Notes under the pieces: generated by a model
Seen by the model: the letters and a program-made list of their open reading frames with translations, nothing else
What the model was told of the DNA's origin: nothing
The model's database searches: none
Shown here: piece after piece, positions 1 through 8,417 of the stretch
Layout: each line of letters starts with the position of its first letter
Numbering within the stretch: position 1 is the first letter of the stretch
DNA from: Sulfuritalea sp.
GTDB lineage: Bacteria > Pseudomonadota > Gammaproteobacteria > Burkholderiales > Rhodocyclaceae
Direction: 5' to 3'
Assembly: GCA_021738105.1 (NCBI GenBank)
Contig: JAIPCS010000051.1
Coordinates: forward strand, 1 to 17,244
DNA: 17,244 nucleotides
Program-made: the position numbers and the translations under genes

Positions 1-897
1 GGACTGCCGCTCGACCGCTATTTGTCGATTCTCGACATGCTTAACCCGATGCATCGGCTCTGGTCGGACGGGCGCTGGAACAAGCTGACCGTGGCACACG
101 GCTGCTATTGGAAGAAGTGCAGTTTTTGCGATGTGTCGCTGGACTACATCTCGCGTTACGACGCCGTTGCCGCGACCACGCTGGTGGATCGCATCGAGAC
201 CATCATTGCTGAAACCGGGCAGACCGGCTTTCATTTTGTCGACGAAGCGGCGCCGCCGAAGTCCCTCAAAGCGCTCGCCGAGGAATTACAGAAACGCCGA
301 CGGGCGATATCGTGGTGGGGCAACATCCGTTTCGAAAAGTCCTTCACGCCGCAGCTTTGCGCCGAGCTTGCCGACAGCGGTTGCATTGCCGTCTCGGGCG
401 GGCTTGAGGTCGCCTCGGACCGCCTCCTCAAGCTGATGCAAAAAGGCGTTTCCGTCGAGCAGGTGGCCCGCGTGACGCATGCCTTCAGTGATGCCGGCAT
501 TCTGGTGCACGCCTATCTGATGTACGGCTTTCCGACGCAAACCGTGCAGGACACGGTGGATGCGCTCGAGTATGTCCGGCAGCTGTTTGCCGCCGGCTGC
601 ATTCAGTCCGGGTATTTTCATCGATTCGCCTGTACCGCCCATTCGCCGGTCGGGCTGCATCCGGAACGCTTTGGCATCAAATTGAAGCCCTTGCCGCCCG
701 TCTCATTTGCGAAAAACGATATCGAGTTTGTCGATCCGGCGGGTGTCGATCACGATGCGCTTGGTGTTGCTCTGAACAAGGCGCTTTACAACTACATGCA
801 CGGCCTGGGATTGGACGAAGACGTGCGTAGCTGGTTTTCTGGCCGGGTTCCGCGCAGTACCGTTGCGCGCAATTTTATTGCCCGTGCCCTCCGGTAG
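1..897 (+). CDS. Radical SAM protein (B12-binding radical SAM-like), 5' end missing
   Basis: The reading frame is open to the left edge, so the true start lies outside; 298 residues are visible before the TAG stop. A radical SAM core is recognisable: three cysteines in CYWKKCSFC (codons at 103, 118 and 127), then a GFHFVDEA strand, a WWGNIRFE segment, SGGLEVASDRLL, and AYLMYGFPTQT, as in YgiQ/B12-dependent radical SAM enzymes. The family makes a 5'-deoxyadenosyl radical from S-adenosylmethionine at a [4Fe-4S] cluster. The cysteine spacing is CX4CX2C rather than the usual CX3CX2C. The missing N-terminus may hold a cobalamin-binding domain, but this cannot be seen. The substrate is unknown. The last 23 bases overlap the 3' end of the opposing sensor gene. 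Radical SAM membership is firm; the subfamily is inference. Confidence 0.85.
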   Translation, partial: GLPLDRYLSILDMLNPMHRLWSDGRWNKLTVAHGCYWKKCSFCDVSLDYISRYDAVAATTLVDRIETIIAETGQTGFHFVDEAAPPKSLKALAEELQKRRRAISWWGNIRFEKSFTPQLCAELADSGCIAVSGGLEVASDRLLKLMQKGVSVEQVARVTHAFSDAGILVHAYLMYGFPTQTVQDTVDALEYVRQLFAAGCIQSGYFHRFACTAHSPVGLHPERFGIKLKPLPPVSFAKNDIEFVDPAGVDHDALGVALNKALYNYMHGLGLDEDVRSWFSGRVPRSTVARNFIARALR

Positions 898-3800
898 TTG
901 AGCGCGCCGGCTGTCGGGCCTTGCCGACAAACTGCTCGAATTCCTCTGCCGGTAGCGGGCGGCTGAACAAATAGCCCTGGCAGGCGTGGCAGCCCGAATT
1001 TGCAAGAAACTCCCGTTGCGCTTCTGTTTCCACGCCTTCGGCAATGACCGATAGCGACAAGCTTTGAGCCAGCGCGACGATGGTGCGGGCAATGGCGGCA
1101 TCATTGGGGTCGATCAACACGTCGCGGATGAAGGATTGATCGATTTTGAGCTGATCGAGAGGCAAGAGCTTCAGATAGGAAAGCGACGAATAGCCGGTTC
1201 CAAAATCATCCAGCGAAAAACTCACGCCGATCGCCTTCAGTGCATTCATTTTGGCGATGGTGTTTTCGACATCTTCCAGCAGCAGGCTTTCGGTGAGCTC
1301 CAGTTTGAGCTTTTGCGGGTTGGCACCGGTGTCCGCCAGAATGGCCGATACATGCGAGACAAAATTCGGCTGGCGGAATTGGCGGGCACTGACATTGACT
1401 GCGAGTATGAGCTGCGCCAGCGCCGGGTTCGCCGCCCAGACAAGCAACTGCCGGCAGGCCGTCGTCAGCACCCAGTGACCCAAAGGCTGGATCAAGCCGG
1501 TTTCCTCCGCGAGCGGGATGAACTCTGCCGGGGAGACCAGACCGCGTTCAGGATGCTGCCAACGTACCAGTGCTTCGGCACCGGTGACTGTCCCAGTACC
1601 GTCGACCTGGGGTTGATAGTAGAGAACCAGTTGGGCGGCTTCCAGGCCCTTGCGCAGTTCGGCTTCCAGCTTGACGCGGCCGGCGACCACCGCCTGCATG
1701 TCCGGGTCGAAAAAGCGCAGCGTGTTGCGCCCGGCATCCTTGGCTTGATACATGGCGACATCGGCCCGCTTCATCAGATCGTCGATGGTGGTCCCTTCTC
1801 CCGAGAGCAAGGCGATGCCGATGCTGGGTGAGCTCAGGCATTGATGGCCATCCAGATCGTAAGGCTGATTCAGCGATGCAAGAATTTTTTCGGCGACGAT
1901 CTCGGCCTGGGTCGCGGCTTCATAAACCGTTTCGCTCAGGTCCTCAAGGACAATAACAAACTCGTCACCGCCGAGCCGGGCCACTGTGTCGCCTTCGCGA
2001 ACGCTGGATGCGAGGCGCTCGGCAACCTGTTTCAGCAGCAGGTCGCCGATGTCATGACCGAGCGTGTCGTTCAGCGTCTTGAAGTTGTCGAGATCGATGA
2101 ACAGCACTGCAAGCTCCTTGCCGCTGCGCGTGCATGACGCCAGCGCCTGCTGCAGGCGATCAAGCAGGAGTCGTCGGTTGGGCAGTTGAGTCAGGGAATC
2201 GTAAAACGCCAGCCGCCGGATTTCATCTTCCGCCGCTTTGCGTTCACTGATGTCACGCGAGAAGCCGACCGTACCGAGCAGTTCTCCATTGTCGTCAATC
2301 ACGGGCGCCTTGTAGGTTTCAAACCACTTGCGGCCGTCCCGGACATGGAACTCCTCTTCGACGCTCATTTTCTGTCGTGAGTTTTGCACCATGCGGTCAG
2401 CTGCCTGATGACGCTCGGCGACTTCCGCCGAAACAATGTCAGCATCACTGCATCCACTGATTTCATCGGGGCTGCGTTCGCCGAACATGCGGGCGAACTC
2501 TCTATTGACCGAGAGAAAGCGGTAGTCGGTATCCTTGAGCCAGACTGCAAAGGGAAAGTTGTCGAGCAGTGCACGCTGATAGCGCTCCTTCTGCCTCAGT
2601 GCATCTTCGATGCTGATGCGCTCGGTGATGTCGCGGGTGACGGACAGCAGACATTCGATTCCATCCACCTTGATGGGGTGCACCGACATCAGACCGGTGA
2701 GCAGGCTTCCATCTTTCCGCCGGAAGCGGAATTGCAGGTTTTCGCAGAAGCCGTCACGCTGGAGCACCTTGACCATGTGCTGACGATCCGCCTGGTCGGC
2801 CCAGATATTCATTTTCAATGAACTGATGTTGATGGCTTCTTCCCGGCTCCATCCGGTAACGCGTTCAAAGCCTTCATTGACGTCAATGTAGCTGCCATCG
2901 GATACCCGATTGATATTGATGACATCCGGGCTGGTTCGAAAGGCAATGCGGTAACGTTCTTCGCTGGCGCGCAGCTCGCTTTCCGCCCGTTTGCGCTCCG
3001 TAACATCCTCCACCATCGCGGTCACAAAATCGACCGAGCCATCTGTTTTGCAGACGCAGCGCACCACCAATCGCGCCGGGATGACTTTTCCGCTGCGGGA
3101 CAGAAAGCGCTTTTCCATCTCGTAGCCTTCCGTTTCATTGGCGAGCAGACGTGCGAACTGGGCTTCGTCTGCAGCCAGATCTTCGGGGTAGGTCAGTTGT
3201 GCCCAGGACATCCGACGCAGTTCCTGTTCCGAATATTCGAGCATGTTGCACAGATACTGATTGACCCGGAGCCAGCCTTTGTCCGGTGCGGTAATGGCCA
3301 GACCGACCATATCCAGTTCGTAGAACGAGCGCAGCAGCCCTTCACTTTCGCGCACCGCCCGCTCCGCCTGTGTGCGCTGGGTAATATCGCGGGCGACACC
3401 GAGAACTCCGATGAGCTTGCCCCGGGAATCGCGCATGGGCGTCTTGGTGGTTTCGACCAGAATGTGTCGGCCATCGCCGGAAAACGTCAGCCATTCTTCG
3501 TTGCTGGTGGGCTTGCCTGCCTCGATAGCCATCTTGTCATGATGACGAAAAAGATCGGCCTGCTGTCGGTCAACGAAATCGTAGTCTGTCTTGCCGACAA
3601 TGTTTTCTTCTTTTGCACCGTAGAGTTTCTCGAATTCCGAATTGCAGAATAGATACACGCCATCCATATCCTTCAACCAGACCAGATCGGGGATGGTTTC
3701 GAGCAGGACTCGCAGGCGCGCATGCTCCGTCTCCAGTTCTGCGGCGCGCTGCCGTACCATGCGGCGCAAGGTCATGCCCCAAAGCGCGAGCAGAATCCCG

Positions 3801-4645
3801 AGTAATACGGTCGCCAGCAGGGCGTAGCCAAGATAGCGGACGTAGGGGGAGGATTCCAGACTGCTGCCCATCCATTTGTCGTGCAGTGCCTGTCGCTCAG
3901 CTTCGGTGATCGCGGAAAAGCCCCGGTTGAGCAGCGCCAGGGTTGCTGCATCGCCCTTCCTTACCGCGCGATGAAACTCACCGGTATAGAGTCTGAATGA
4001 CTTGTTGAAATCTCTTTCGGCCTGGTTCCGATAGAGCAGGTAGTTGGCAGGCGGCTCATCAAGGCAGAACACTTTGATCTGTCCCGCAATTGCAGCCAGA
4101 ACCAGCGTCTCGTAACTGGAGAACTCATACAAGGACTCGATACCGGATTTTTGGAGTGTGTCGATGCAGGCATCTCCTGCCTTTACACCGATTGAAAATC
4201 CGTGAAGGGTGTCCAGATCGGTAATACCGCCGATACTGGCGTGGCTGTATATGGATACGTGAATCTGTTCGTAAGGTGCCGTGAAGTCGAGTGTCTTCTC
4301 ACGCTGTTCGGTACGAAAGATGGTGTCGATGACATCTGCCTCGCCGCTTGCCATGCGTTGCTGCGCCGTCTGCCAGTCGGTGGCGACCAGGTCAGCTCGC
4401 ACCCCGGTCTTTGTCTCCCACAGCTTCCAGAGATCAACCAGATAGCCGTTGAGAATCCGGTTCGAATCTCGAAAAACATAGGGCGGATAGTTGTCGTCCG
4501 AGACTACGGTTAGGGTTGTCCTGCGATCTTTTTCGGTGCCGGAGGGCGAAGCGGCTGAACAGCTTGTCGTGAAGGCAATCAGCAACAGCAGACCGGCGAC
4601 AATTCCCGCACATGATCCCGATCCGTTGCCTGTCCACACACGCAT
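875..4645 (-). CDS. Membrane c-di-GMP sensor: periplasmic solute-binding domain, 4 PAS, GGDEF, EAL
   Basis: This 1256-residue protein probably makes and/or degrades cyclic di-GMP in response to a periplasmic ligand. From the N-terminus: a hydrophobic signal segment (about 12-28), a family 3 solute-binding domain (about 45-260; LTVVSDDNYPPYVF, then ADVIDTIFRTEQR), one membrane helix (about 269-291), four PAS domains (about 307-815) each ending in a PAC-like DIT/SER element, GGDEF (about 820-975) and EAL (about 985-1240). The GGDEF site is intact (RLGGDEF near 890) and has an inhibitory RxxD site (REGD) five residues before it. The EAL set also looks complete: EALVR, the N of LAVNVSARQF, ELTES, DDFGTGYSS, LKIDQ, AEGVE and CQGY. 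Both activities are therefore possible. I chose the ATG at 4645 because it precedes the signal segment and has a G-rich stretch about 10 bases upstream; the frame extends 38 codons further. The ligand is unknown; the fold suggests an amino-acid-like solute. Confidence 0.93.
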   Translation of the reverse strand: MRVWTGNGSGSCAGIVAGLLLLIAFTTSCSAASPSGTEKDRRTTLTVVSDDNYPPYVFRDSNRILNGYLVDLWKLWETKTGVRADLVATDWQTAQQRMASGEADVIDTIFRTEQREKTLDFTAPYEQIHVSIYSHASIGGITDLDTLHGFSIGVKAGDACIDTLQKSGIESLYEFSSYETLVLAAIAGQIKVFCLDEPPANYLLYRNQAERDFNKSFRLYTGEFHRAVRKGDAATLALLNRGFSAITEAERQALHDKWMGSSLESSPYVRYLGYALLATVLLGILLALWGMTLRRMVRQRAAELETEHARLRVLLETIPDLVWLKDMDGVYLFCNSEFEKLYGAKEENIVGKTDYDFVDRQQADLFRHHDKMAIEAGKPTSNEEWLTFSGDGRHILVETTKTPMRDSRGKLIGVLGVARDITQRTQAERAVRESEGLLRSFYELDMVGLAITAPDKGWLRVNQYLCNMLEYSEQELRRMSWAQLTYPEDLAADEAQFARLLANETEGYEMEKRFLSRSGKVIPARLVVRCVCKTDGSVDFVTAMVEDVTERKRAESELRASEERYRIAFRTSPDVININRVSDGSYIDVNEGFERVTGWSREEAINISSLKMNIWADQADRQHMVKVLQRDGFCENLQFRFRRKDGSLLTGLMSVHPIKVDGIECLLSVTRDITERISIEDALRQKERYQRALLDNFPFAVWLKDTDYRFLSVNREFARMFGERSPDEISGCSDADIVSAEVAERHQAADRMVQNSRQKMSVEEEFHVRDGRKWFETYKAPVIDDNGELLGTVGFSRDISERKAAEDEIRRLAFYDSLTQLPNRRLLLDRLQQALASCTRSGKELAVLFIDLDNFKTLNDTLGHDIGDLLLKQVAERLASSVREGDTVARLGGDEFVIVLEDLSETVYEAATQAEIVAEKILASLNQPYDLDGHQCLSSPSIGIALLSGEGTTIDDLMKRADVAMYQAKDAGRNTLRFFDPDMQAVVAGRVKLEAELRKGLEAAQLVLYYQPQVDGTGTVTGAEALVRWQHPERGLVSPAEFIPLAEETGLIQPLGHWVLTTACRQLLVWAANPALAQLILAVNVSARQFRQPNFVSHVSAILADTGANPQKLKLELTESLLLEDVENTIAKMNALKAIGVSFSLDDFGTGYSSLSYLKLLPLDQLKIDQSFIRDVLIDPNDAAIARTIVALAQSLSLSVIAEGVETEAQREFLANSGCHACQGYLFSRPLPAEEFEQFVGKARQPARSTTGGHGQ

Positions 4646-4789
4646 AGTGCAATGCCCCCGAGGGTGATTCCTGAAAATACCAGGTTCATTATCTTCTGGA
4701 ACCCGGCAATCGGCGATTTTCGCACACCGCTTTCCGTCCAGCGGTCGAGCTTCTTTCAAGGGTGGCGGCAGGGCGTTACATTCCGAGGC

Positions 4790-4818
4790 TTGCCAGTCTG
4801 CAGATCAATGCAAATAGT
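4790..4818 (+). promoter_or_regulatory. Candidate sigma70 promoter for the DUF454 / EF-G-like operon
   Basis: A -35-like TTGCCA (4790-4795, 5 of 6 to consensus) and a -10-like AATAGT (4813-4818, 4 of 6) are separated by 17 bases. They lie in the 219-bp gap between two divergent genes, 46 bases before the ATG at 4865. Position and spacing are good, but the match was found by eye and no transcript evidence is available. Confidence 0.35.
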
Positions 4819-4864
4819 TGCTCATTCTGGCAAAGTGCGAAAGCTGAAGTGTGATGAACACAAT

Positions 4865-5320
4865 ATGAACGAAGACAAATCCACCGAAGACACTTTCGAG
4901 TCCGCACTCCATCCTTCCCTGCTGGTGCGGATGCTGCTATGGACAATCGGCAGCCTCGCACTGGTACTTGGTGTCATCGGGATTTTTCTGCCGGGCCTGC
5001 CGACAACACCCTTTGTGCTGTTGGCGGCCGCCTGCTACGCGCGGGCCTCGGAACCTTTCTATCGCTGGCTGACGGGGAACCCGACATTCGGTCCGCTGAT
5101 TGTTGAGTGGAGAACACACCACAGCATCCCTTTTCGGATCAAGATCGTCGCCATTACCCTGATGTGCCTGACCATCAGCCTATCCATCTGGACGTTTTCA
5201 GGCCTGCCCTGGATACAGGTTCTGCTGGCGTCTGTCGGAATAGCGACGTCGTTCTGGCTCTGGCGCATTCCCTCTCGAGATCGTCCCGTGTTAGAGGATC
5301 AGACGGACACGGCGAGTTAA
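4865..5320 (+). CDS. DUF454 / YbaN-like small inner-membrane protein
   Basis: A 151-residue membrane protein matching the DUF454 (YbaN) family, whose biochemical role is not established. The hallmark segment is visible: hydrophobic VLGVIGIFLPGLPTTPFVLL (about 35-53), then AAACYARASEPFYRWL and a conserved-looking GPLIVEW. Hydrophobic stretches at about 22-56, 93-111 and 114-133 suggest three to four membrane passes with both ends probably in the cytoplasm. The frame is open back to 4652, but the hydrophilic start at the ATG at 4865 fits family length (about 120-150); its ribosome site is weak. The gene ends 39 bases before the EF-G-like gene on the same strand, so co-transcription is likely. 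Family assignment is firm; function is unknown. Confidence 0.88.
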   Translation: MNEDKSTEDTFESALHPSLLVRMLLWTIGSLALVLGVIGIFLPGLPTTPFVLLAAACYARASEPFYRWLTGNPTFGPLIVEWRTHHSIPFRIKIVAITLMCLTISLSIWTFSGLPWIQVLLASVGIATSFWLWRIPSRDRPVLEDQTDTAS

Positions 5321-5359
5321 AATTTGCTTCAAGACATTAGACAAAAGGAAGTTTGCATC

Positions 5360-7411
5360 ATGCCCGCATATACAACCGAATCAATCCGCGCAATTGCCAT
5401 CGTGGGACACGGTGGTGCGGGCAAGACCACACTGGCGGAGGCCTTGCTGCTCGAGGCCGGCGCAATTACCGCCAAGGGCTCTGTGGAAAAGGGCAATACG
5501 GTGTGCGATTTCGATCCCCAGGAAAAGCTGGCCGGTCATTCGCTCAACACCGCCCTGGTGAATCTCGTCTGGGAAGGTGCCCATGTCCAGCTCATTGATA
5601 CTCCGGGCTACCCTGATTTTGCCGGCCAGGCCACCGCAGCGCTGGCTGGCGTGGATACCGCGCTGGTGGTGGTCAATGCCCAGTCGGGCATCGAGCTGGC
5701 GACGGAACGCATGATGAACGCGGCACAGGCGCGTGGCCTGGCGCGAATGATCGTGATCAATAAAATCGACGCCGACAACGTCGATCTGCCAGGGCTGGTG
5801 GGCGAAATTCGGGAGCGTTTCGGCAAGCAATGCCTGCTGCTGGATTTGCCGGCACATGATCGACAGGATGTGGTCGAAGTCATGGAACACGATGATGGCG
5901 ATGCGGATTTCGATTCGATCGCTCACGCGCATCGCGAACTGATCGATCAATTGGTGGAAGAGGATGAATCCCTGCTGGCCCGATACCTGGAGGAGGGCAG
6001 GGACCCGGATGCCAGGGAACTGCATGCACCTTTCGAAAAGGCCTTGCGTGAAGGCCATCTGGTTCCGATACTTTTTGCATCGGCCCGCACCGGTGCCGGA
6101 ATTCGCGAACTGCTGCATGTTCTGGCTTCCCTGGCGCCCAATCCGGCAGAGGGCAACCCCCCTCCTTTCTATCGCGGCGAGCAGGGCCAGGAGACGCAAC
6201 CGTTCAAGGCGGTCCCCGATCCCGCACAACATGTGCTTGCCCACGTGTTCAAGATCATTTCCGACCCCTACATGGGCAAGGTGGGGATTTTCCGGGTGCA
6301 CCAGGGCACGGTGCGCAAGGACAGCCAGTTGTTTGTCGGCGACGGCAAGCGGCCGTTCAAGGTTGCGCATCTGTATCAATTGCAGGGCAAGGAATACGCC
6401 GAGGTCGACGAGCTGGTGCCGGGTGATATTGGCGCTGTGGCCAAGGTTGAGGAGATCGATTTCGATGCGGTGCTGCACGACTCGCATGATGAAGATCATA
6501 TTCATTTGCGTCCGCTGGAGTTTCCCCGGCCGATGCAGGGTCTGGCCGTCGAGACCAAACGCAAGGGCGACGAGCAGCGCCTGTTCGACATCCTGCACAA
6601 GCTGGAGCTCGAAGATCCCTGCTTCGAAGTCGAACGCCACCCGACCACCCACGAGACCGTGATACGTGGGCTTGGCGAAATGCACCTGCGCTACAAGCTG
6701 GAGAAAATGTCCAGCCAGTTCAAACTCGAGCTCGATACGCGACCGCCGCTGATCCCCTATCGCGAAACCATCACGGCGAATGCCGACGGTCATTGCCGCC
6801 ACAAGAAACAGTCCGGCGGTGCCGGGCAGTTCGGCGAGGTGTATCTGCGGATCGAGCCGCTCGCACGCGGCGCTGGCTTCGAATTCGTTGACCAGGTAAA
6901 AGGCGGTGTCATTCCTGGCGTATTCATGCCGGCTGTCGAGAAGGGTGTCCGCCAGGCGCTGGAAGATGGTGTCACGGCCGGCTTCCCGGTTGAAGACCTG
7001 CGCGTGATTGTTCATGATGGCAAGACCCATCCGGTCGATGGCAAGGAGGTCGCCTTTGTCACCGCAGGCCGCAAAGCCACGGTGGAGGCCATACGTGCGG
7101 CCAACCCGATCGTGCTTGAGCCCATCGTCAGCATCGAGATCCTGACGCCAGAAACGGCGATCGGTGATCTCACCGGAGACTTGTCGAGCCGGCGCGGACA
7201 CATTACGGGTACGACGCCGCGCCCCGGCGGTGCCGCCACGATTTCCGGAGAAGTGCCGCTGGCGGAAATCACTGACTATGCGTCGCGTCTGAAGTCCATG
7301 ACCGGCGGCCAGGGCTCCTATAGCATCGAGTTCATACGCCATGCGCAAGTGCCTCCGCAAGTGCAGCAAAAGCTGGCCGCGAGCTTCATGCTCAAAGACG
7401 ACGATGACTGA
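5360..7411 (+). CDS. EF-G-like translational GTPase (EF-G-2 type paralogue)
   Basis: A 683-residue protein with EF-G architecture: G domain (P-loop GHGGAGKTT at 16-24, DTPGYPDF at 80-87, NKID at 134-137), beta-barrel domain II (from about 290; HVFKIISDPYMGKVGIFRVH), domain III (GLGEMHLR), domain IV (HKKQSGGAGQFGEVYL and GGVIPGVFMPAVEKG) and domain V (PIVSIEI near 590). Canonical EF-G has GHVDAGKTT, an RGITI switch I and DTPGHVDF. Here switch I lacks RGITI, and the catalytic histidine after DTPG is tyrosine. Both are traits I recall for the EF-G-2 paralogues related to Thermus EF-G-2, whose role is not settled. The housekeeping fusA normally sits in the str operon with rpsL, rpsG and tuf, which are absent here. 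The start is the ATG preceded by AAAAGGAAG at good spacing; a TTG 36 bases upstream is less likely. Confidence 0.92.
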   Translation: MPAYTTESIRAIAIVGHGGAGKTTLAEALLLEAGAITAKGSVEKGNTVCDFDPQEKLAGHSLNTALVNLVWEGAHVQLIDTPGYPDFAGQATAALAGVDTALVVVNAQSGIELATERMMNAAQARGLARMIVINKIDADNVDLPGLVGEIRERFGKQCLLLDLPAHDRQDVVEVMEHDDGDADFDSIAHAHRELIDQLVEEDESLLARYLEEGRDPDARELHAPFEKALREGHLVPILFASARTGAGIRELLHVLASLAPNPAEGNPPPFYRGEQGQETQPFKAVPDPAQHVLAHVFKIISDPYMGKVGIFRVHQGTVRKDSQLFVGDGKRPFKVAHLYQLQGKEYAEVDELVPGDIGAVAKVEEIDFDAVLHDSHDEDHIHLRPLEFPRPMQGLAVETKRKGDEQRLFDILHKLELEDPCFEVERHPTTHETVIRGLGEMHLRYKLEKMSSQFKLELDTRPPLIPYRETITANADGHCRHKKQSGGAGQFGEVYLRIEPLARGAGFEFVDQVKGGVIPGVFMPAVEKGVRQALEDGVTAGFPVEDLRVIVHDGKTHPVDGKEVAFVTAGRKATVEAIRAANPIVLEPIVSIEILTPETAIGDLTGDLSSRRGHITGTTPRPGGAATISGEVPLAEITDYASRLKSMTGGQGSYSIEFIRHAQVPPQVQQKLAASFMLKDDDD

Positions 7412-7560
7412 GCTGCCGGATTCCGGGCGTGGCGCTTCCGGATCCGAAGCACGACCGGGCGCCGCCGATGTGTGTCCGGGAACGCTCCTTGCGTCGCTGA
7501 TTGAAGTTCATCGGCGGTATCGTGGCCTGGAGAACACCGGCGCCCGACGGGGAGCAACGC

Positions 7561-7821
7561 ATGGCGCTTGATCCGCAAATTGTCACCGTGCTGAAACAAC
7601 TCGGCTACGACGCTGCGTCTATTGAATCACTGGTGTTCAGTGCTGCACTGATCACCGTTATGGCACTCGTAACGGCGGTCCCGACAGCCATCATTGCCAA
7701 GCGCAAAGGCCGGTCGCGGGCATTCTGGCTTTTGTTCGCCTTGTCGCTCCCGGTGCTTCCGTTGCTGATGGTCTGGTTGTTGCCGAAGCTTCCCTCTGAC
7801 GGTTCCCCGCCAAAGCGCTGA
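7561..7821 (+). CDS. Small two-helix membrane protein, function unknown
   Basis: An 86-residue hydrophobic protein with two probable membrane helices (about 22-46 and 54-74) joined by a short basic turn, AKRKGRSRAFW, and a charged tail. The turn resembles the KGRS-x-x-W element common in small uncharacterised bacterial membrane proteins, and its positive charge places it in the cytoplasm. The ATG at 7561 is chosen over the upstream in-frame TTG at 7501 because GGGGAG lies just ahead of it and the extra residues look non-coding. It follows the EF-G-like gene by 149 bases on the same strand and may be read from the same transcript. I cannot assign a function. Coding status is supported by the ribosome site and the clear helix pattern. 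Confidence 0.65.
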   Translation: MALDPQIVTVLKQLGYDAASIESLVFSAALITVMALVTAVPTAIIAKRKGRSRAFWLLFALSLPVLPLLMVWLLPKLPSDGSPPKR

Positions 7822-7897
7822 CATCGTCTTCGTTTCAAGGAACGCGGTTCACTTGCGATGAAAGCGCCGCACAGCCGACCGTCACCGGTCGCCTGAC

Positions 7898-8311
7898 TCA
7901 GTCCGGCTTGGGCGCCGCGACGGGGTCAATCCCCTTGCTCAGAAAATGCGCAACAAATTTTCGATCGTGACTGTCAATGTGGTCGAGCAGCCAGCTCTGG
8001 ATGAAGTCCGATAGTCCATCGCTGATATCAAAGTCCTGCGCGCGCTGTTTGAATCTCTCAAGCTGCTCCATCAGATGACGATGTTCGGCAACGTGGGTAT
8101 CCGTATCAGGGAAGGAAAGCAGCCGCATCAGACTCTCTTCCACCGCGAAATGAATCCGGGTCAACACAACCAGTTCGCCGAGCAGCGTGTTCGCCGCGTA
8201 AGCATATTGCTTGTCGGCGGAAAGCTTCAAGCGGTGCAGAAGATTGTTGATCTCTCGGTGTTGCAAGTCGATTTCGGCAATGCCGATTTCGAAATCTTCT
8301 CGCCAGTACAT
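7898..8311 (-). CDS. Bacteriohemerythrin (single-domain O2-binding di-iron protein)
   Basis: A 137-residue four-helix hemerythrin, a cytoplasmic protein that binds O2 at a non-haem di-iron centre. All seven expected iron ligands can be placed with family spacing: H18 (in IDLQHREI), H54 and E58 (HFAVEE), H73 and H77 (HVAEH), and H111 and D116 (HIDSHD). The length matches the stand-alone bacterial form, with no fused chemoreceptor or signalling domain. Known roles include oxygen storage, delivery or sensing in microaerobic or motile bacteria; the specific role here is inference. It lies 106 bases downstream of the AraC-family gene on the same strand, enough for its own promoter, and is convergent with the small membrane protein gene. 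The start has only a weak ribosome site, but MYWREDFEIGI is the standard family N-terminus. Confidence 0.93.
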   Translation of the reverse strand: MYWREDFEIGIAEIDLQHREINNLLHRLKLSADKQYAYAANTLLGELVVLTRIHFAVEESLMRLLSFPDTDTHVAEHRHLMEQLERFKQRAQDFDISDGLSDFIQSWLLDHIDSHDRKFVAHFLSKGIDPVAAPKPD

Positions 8312-8417
8312 GTCCGGTGGGATGCTCAGGATACGGCATCGTCGCTGAAAGAAATCATCCTAACATTGTGCCGAAAGTAAATCTGCAGGGTTTGCTGAGC
8401 GGTTCTGGCAGGCCGGC

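Noticed and set aside
4652..4864. N-terminal extension of the DUF454 protein by 71 residues
   Set aside because: The extra residues match no family feature, overlap the region upstream of the divergent sensor gene and a candidate promoter, and the ATG at 4865 gives the normal family length.
5381..7369. Long open frame of 662 codons on the minus strand opposite the EF-G-like gene
   Set aside because: It is the antisense shadow of a GC-biased coding region; the plus-strand protein shows every EF-G domain, while the minus-strand translation has no recognisable motif.
7417..7446. Imperfect hairpin just after the EF-G-like stop codon
   Set aside because: About nine pairs with a bulge and an 11-base loop, no T run, and such GC-rich pairings are easy to find in this sequence.
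7876..7891. Perfect 6-bp hairpin CGACCG-TCAC-CGGTCG between convergent genes
   Set aside because: It could be a bidirectional terminator by position, but the stem is short and neither strand has a T run after it.
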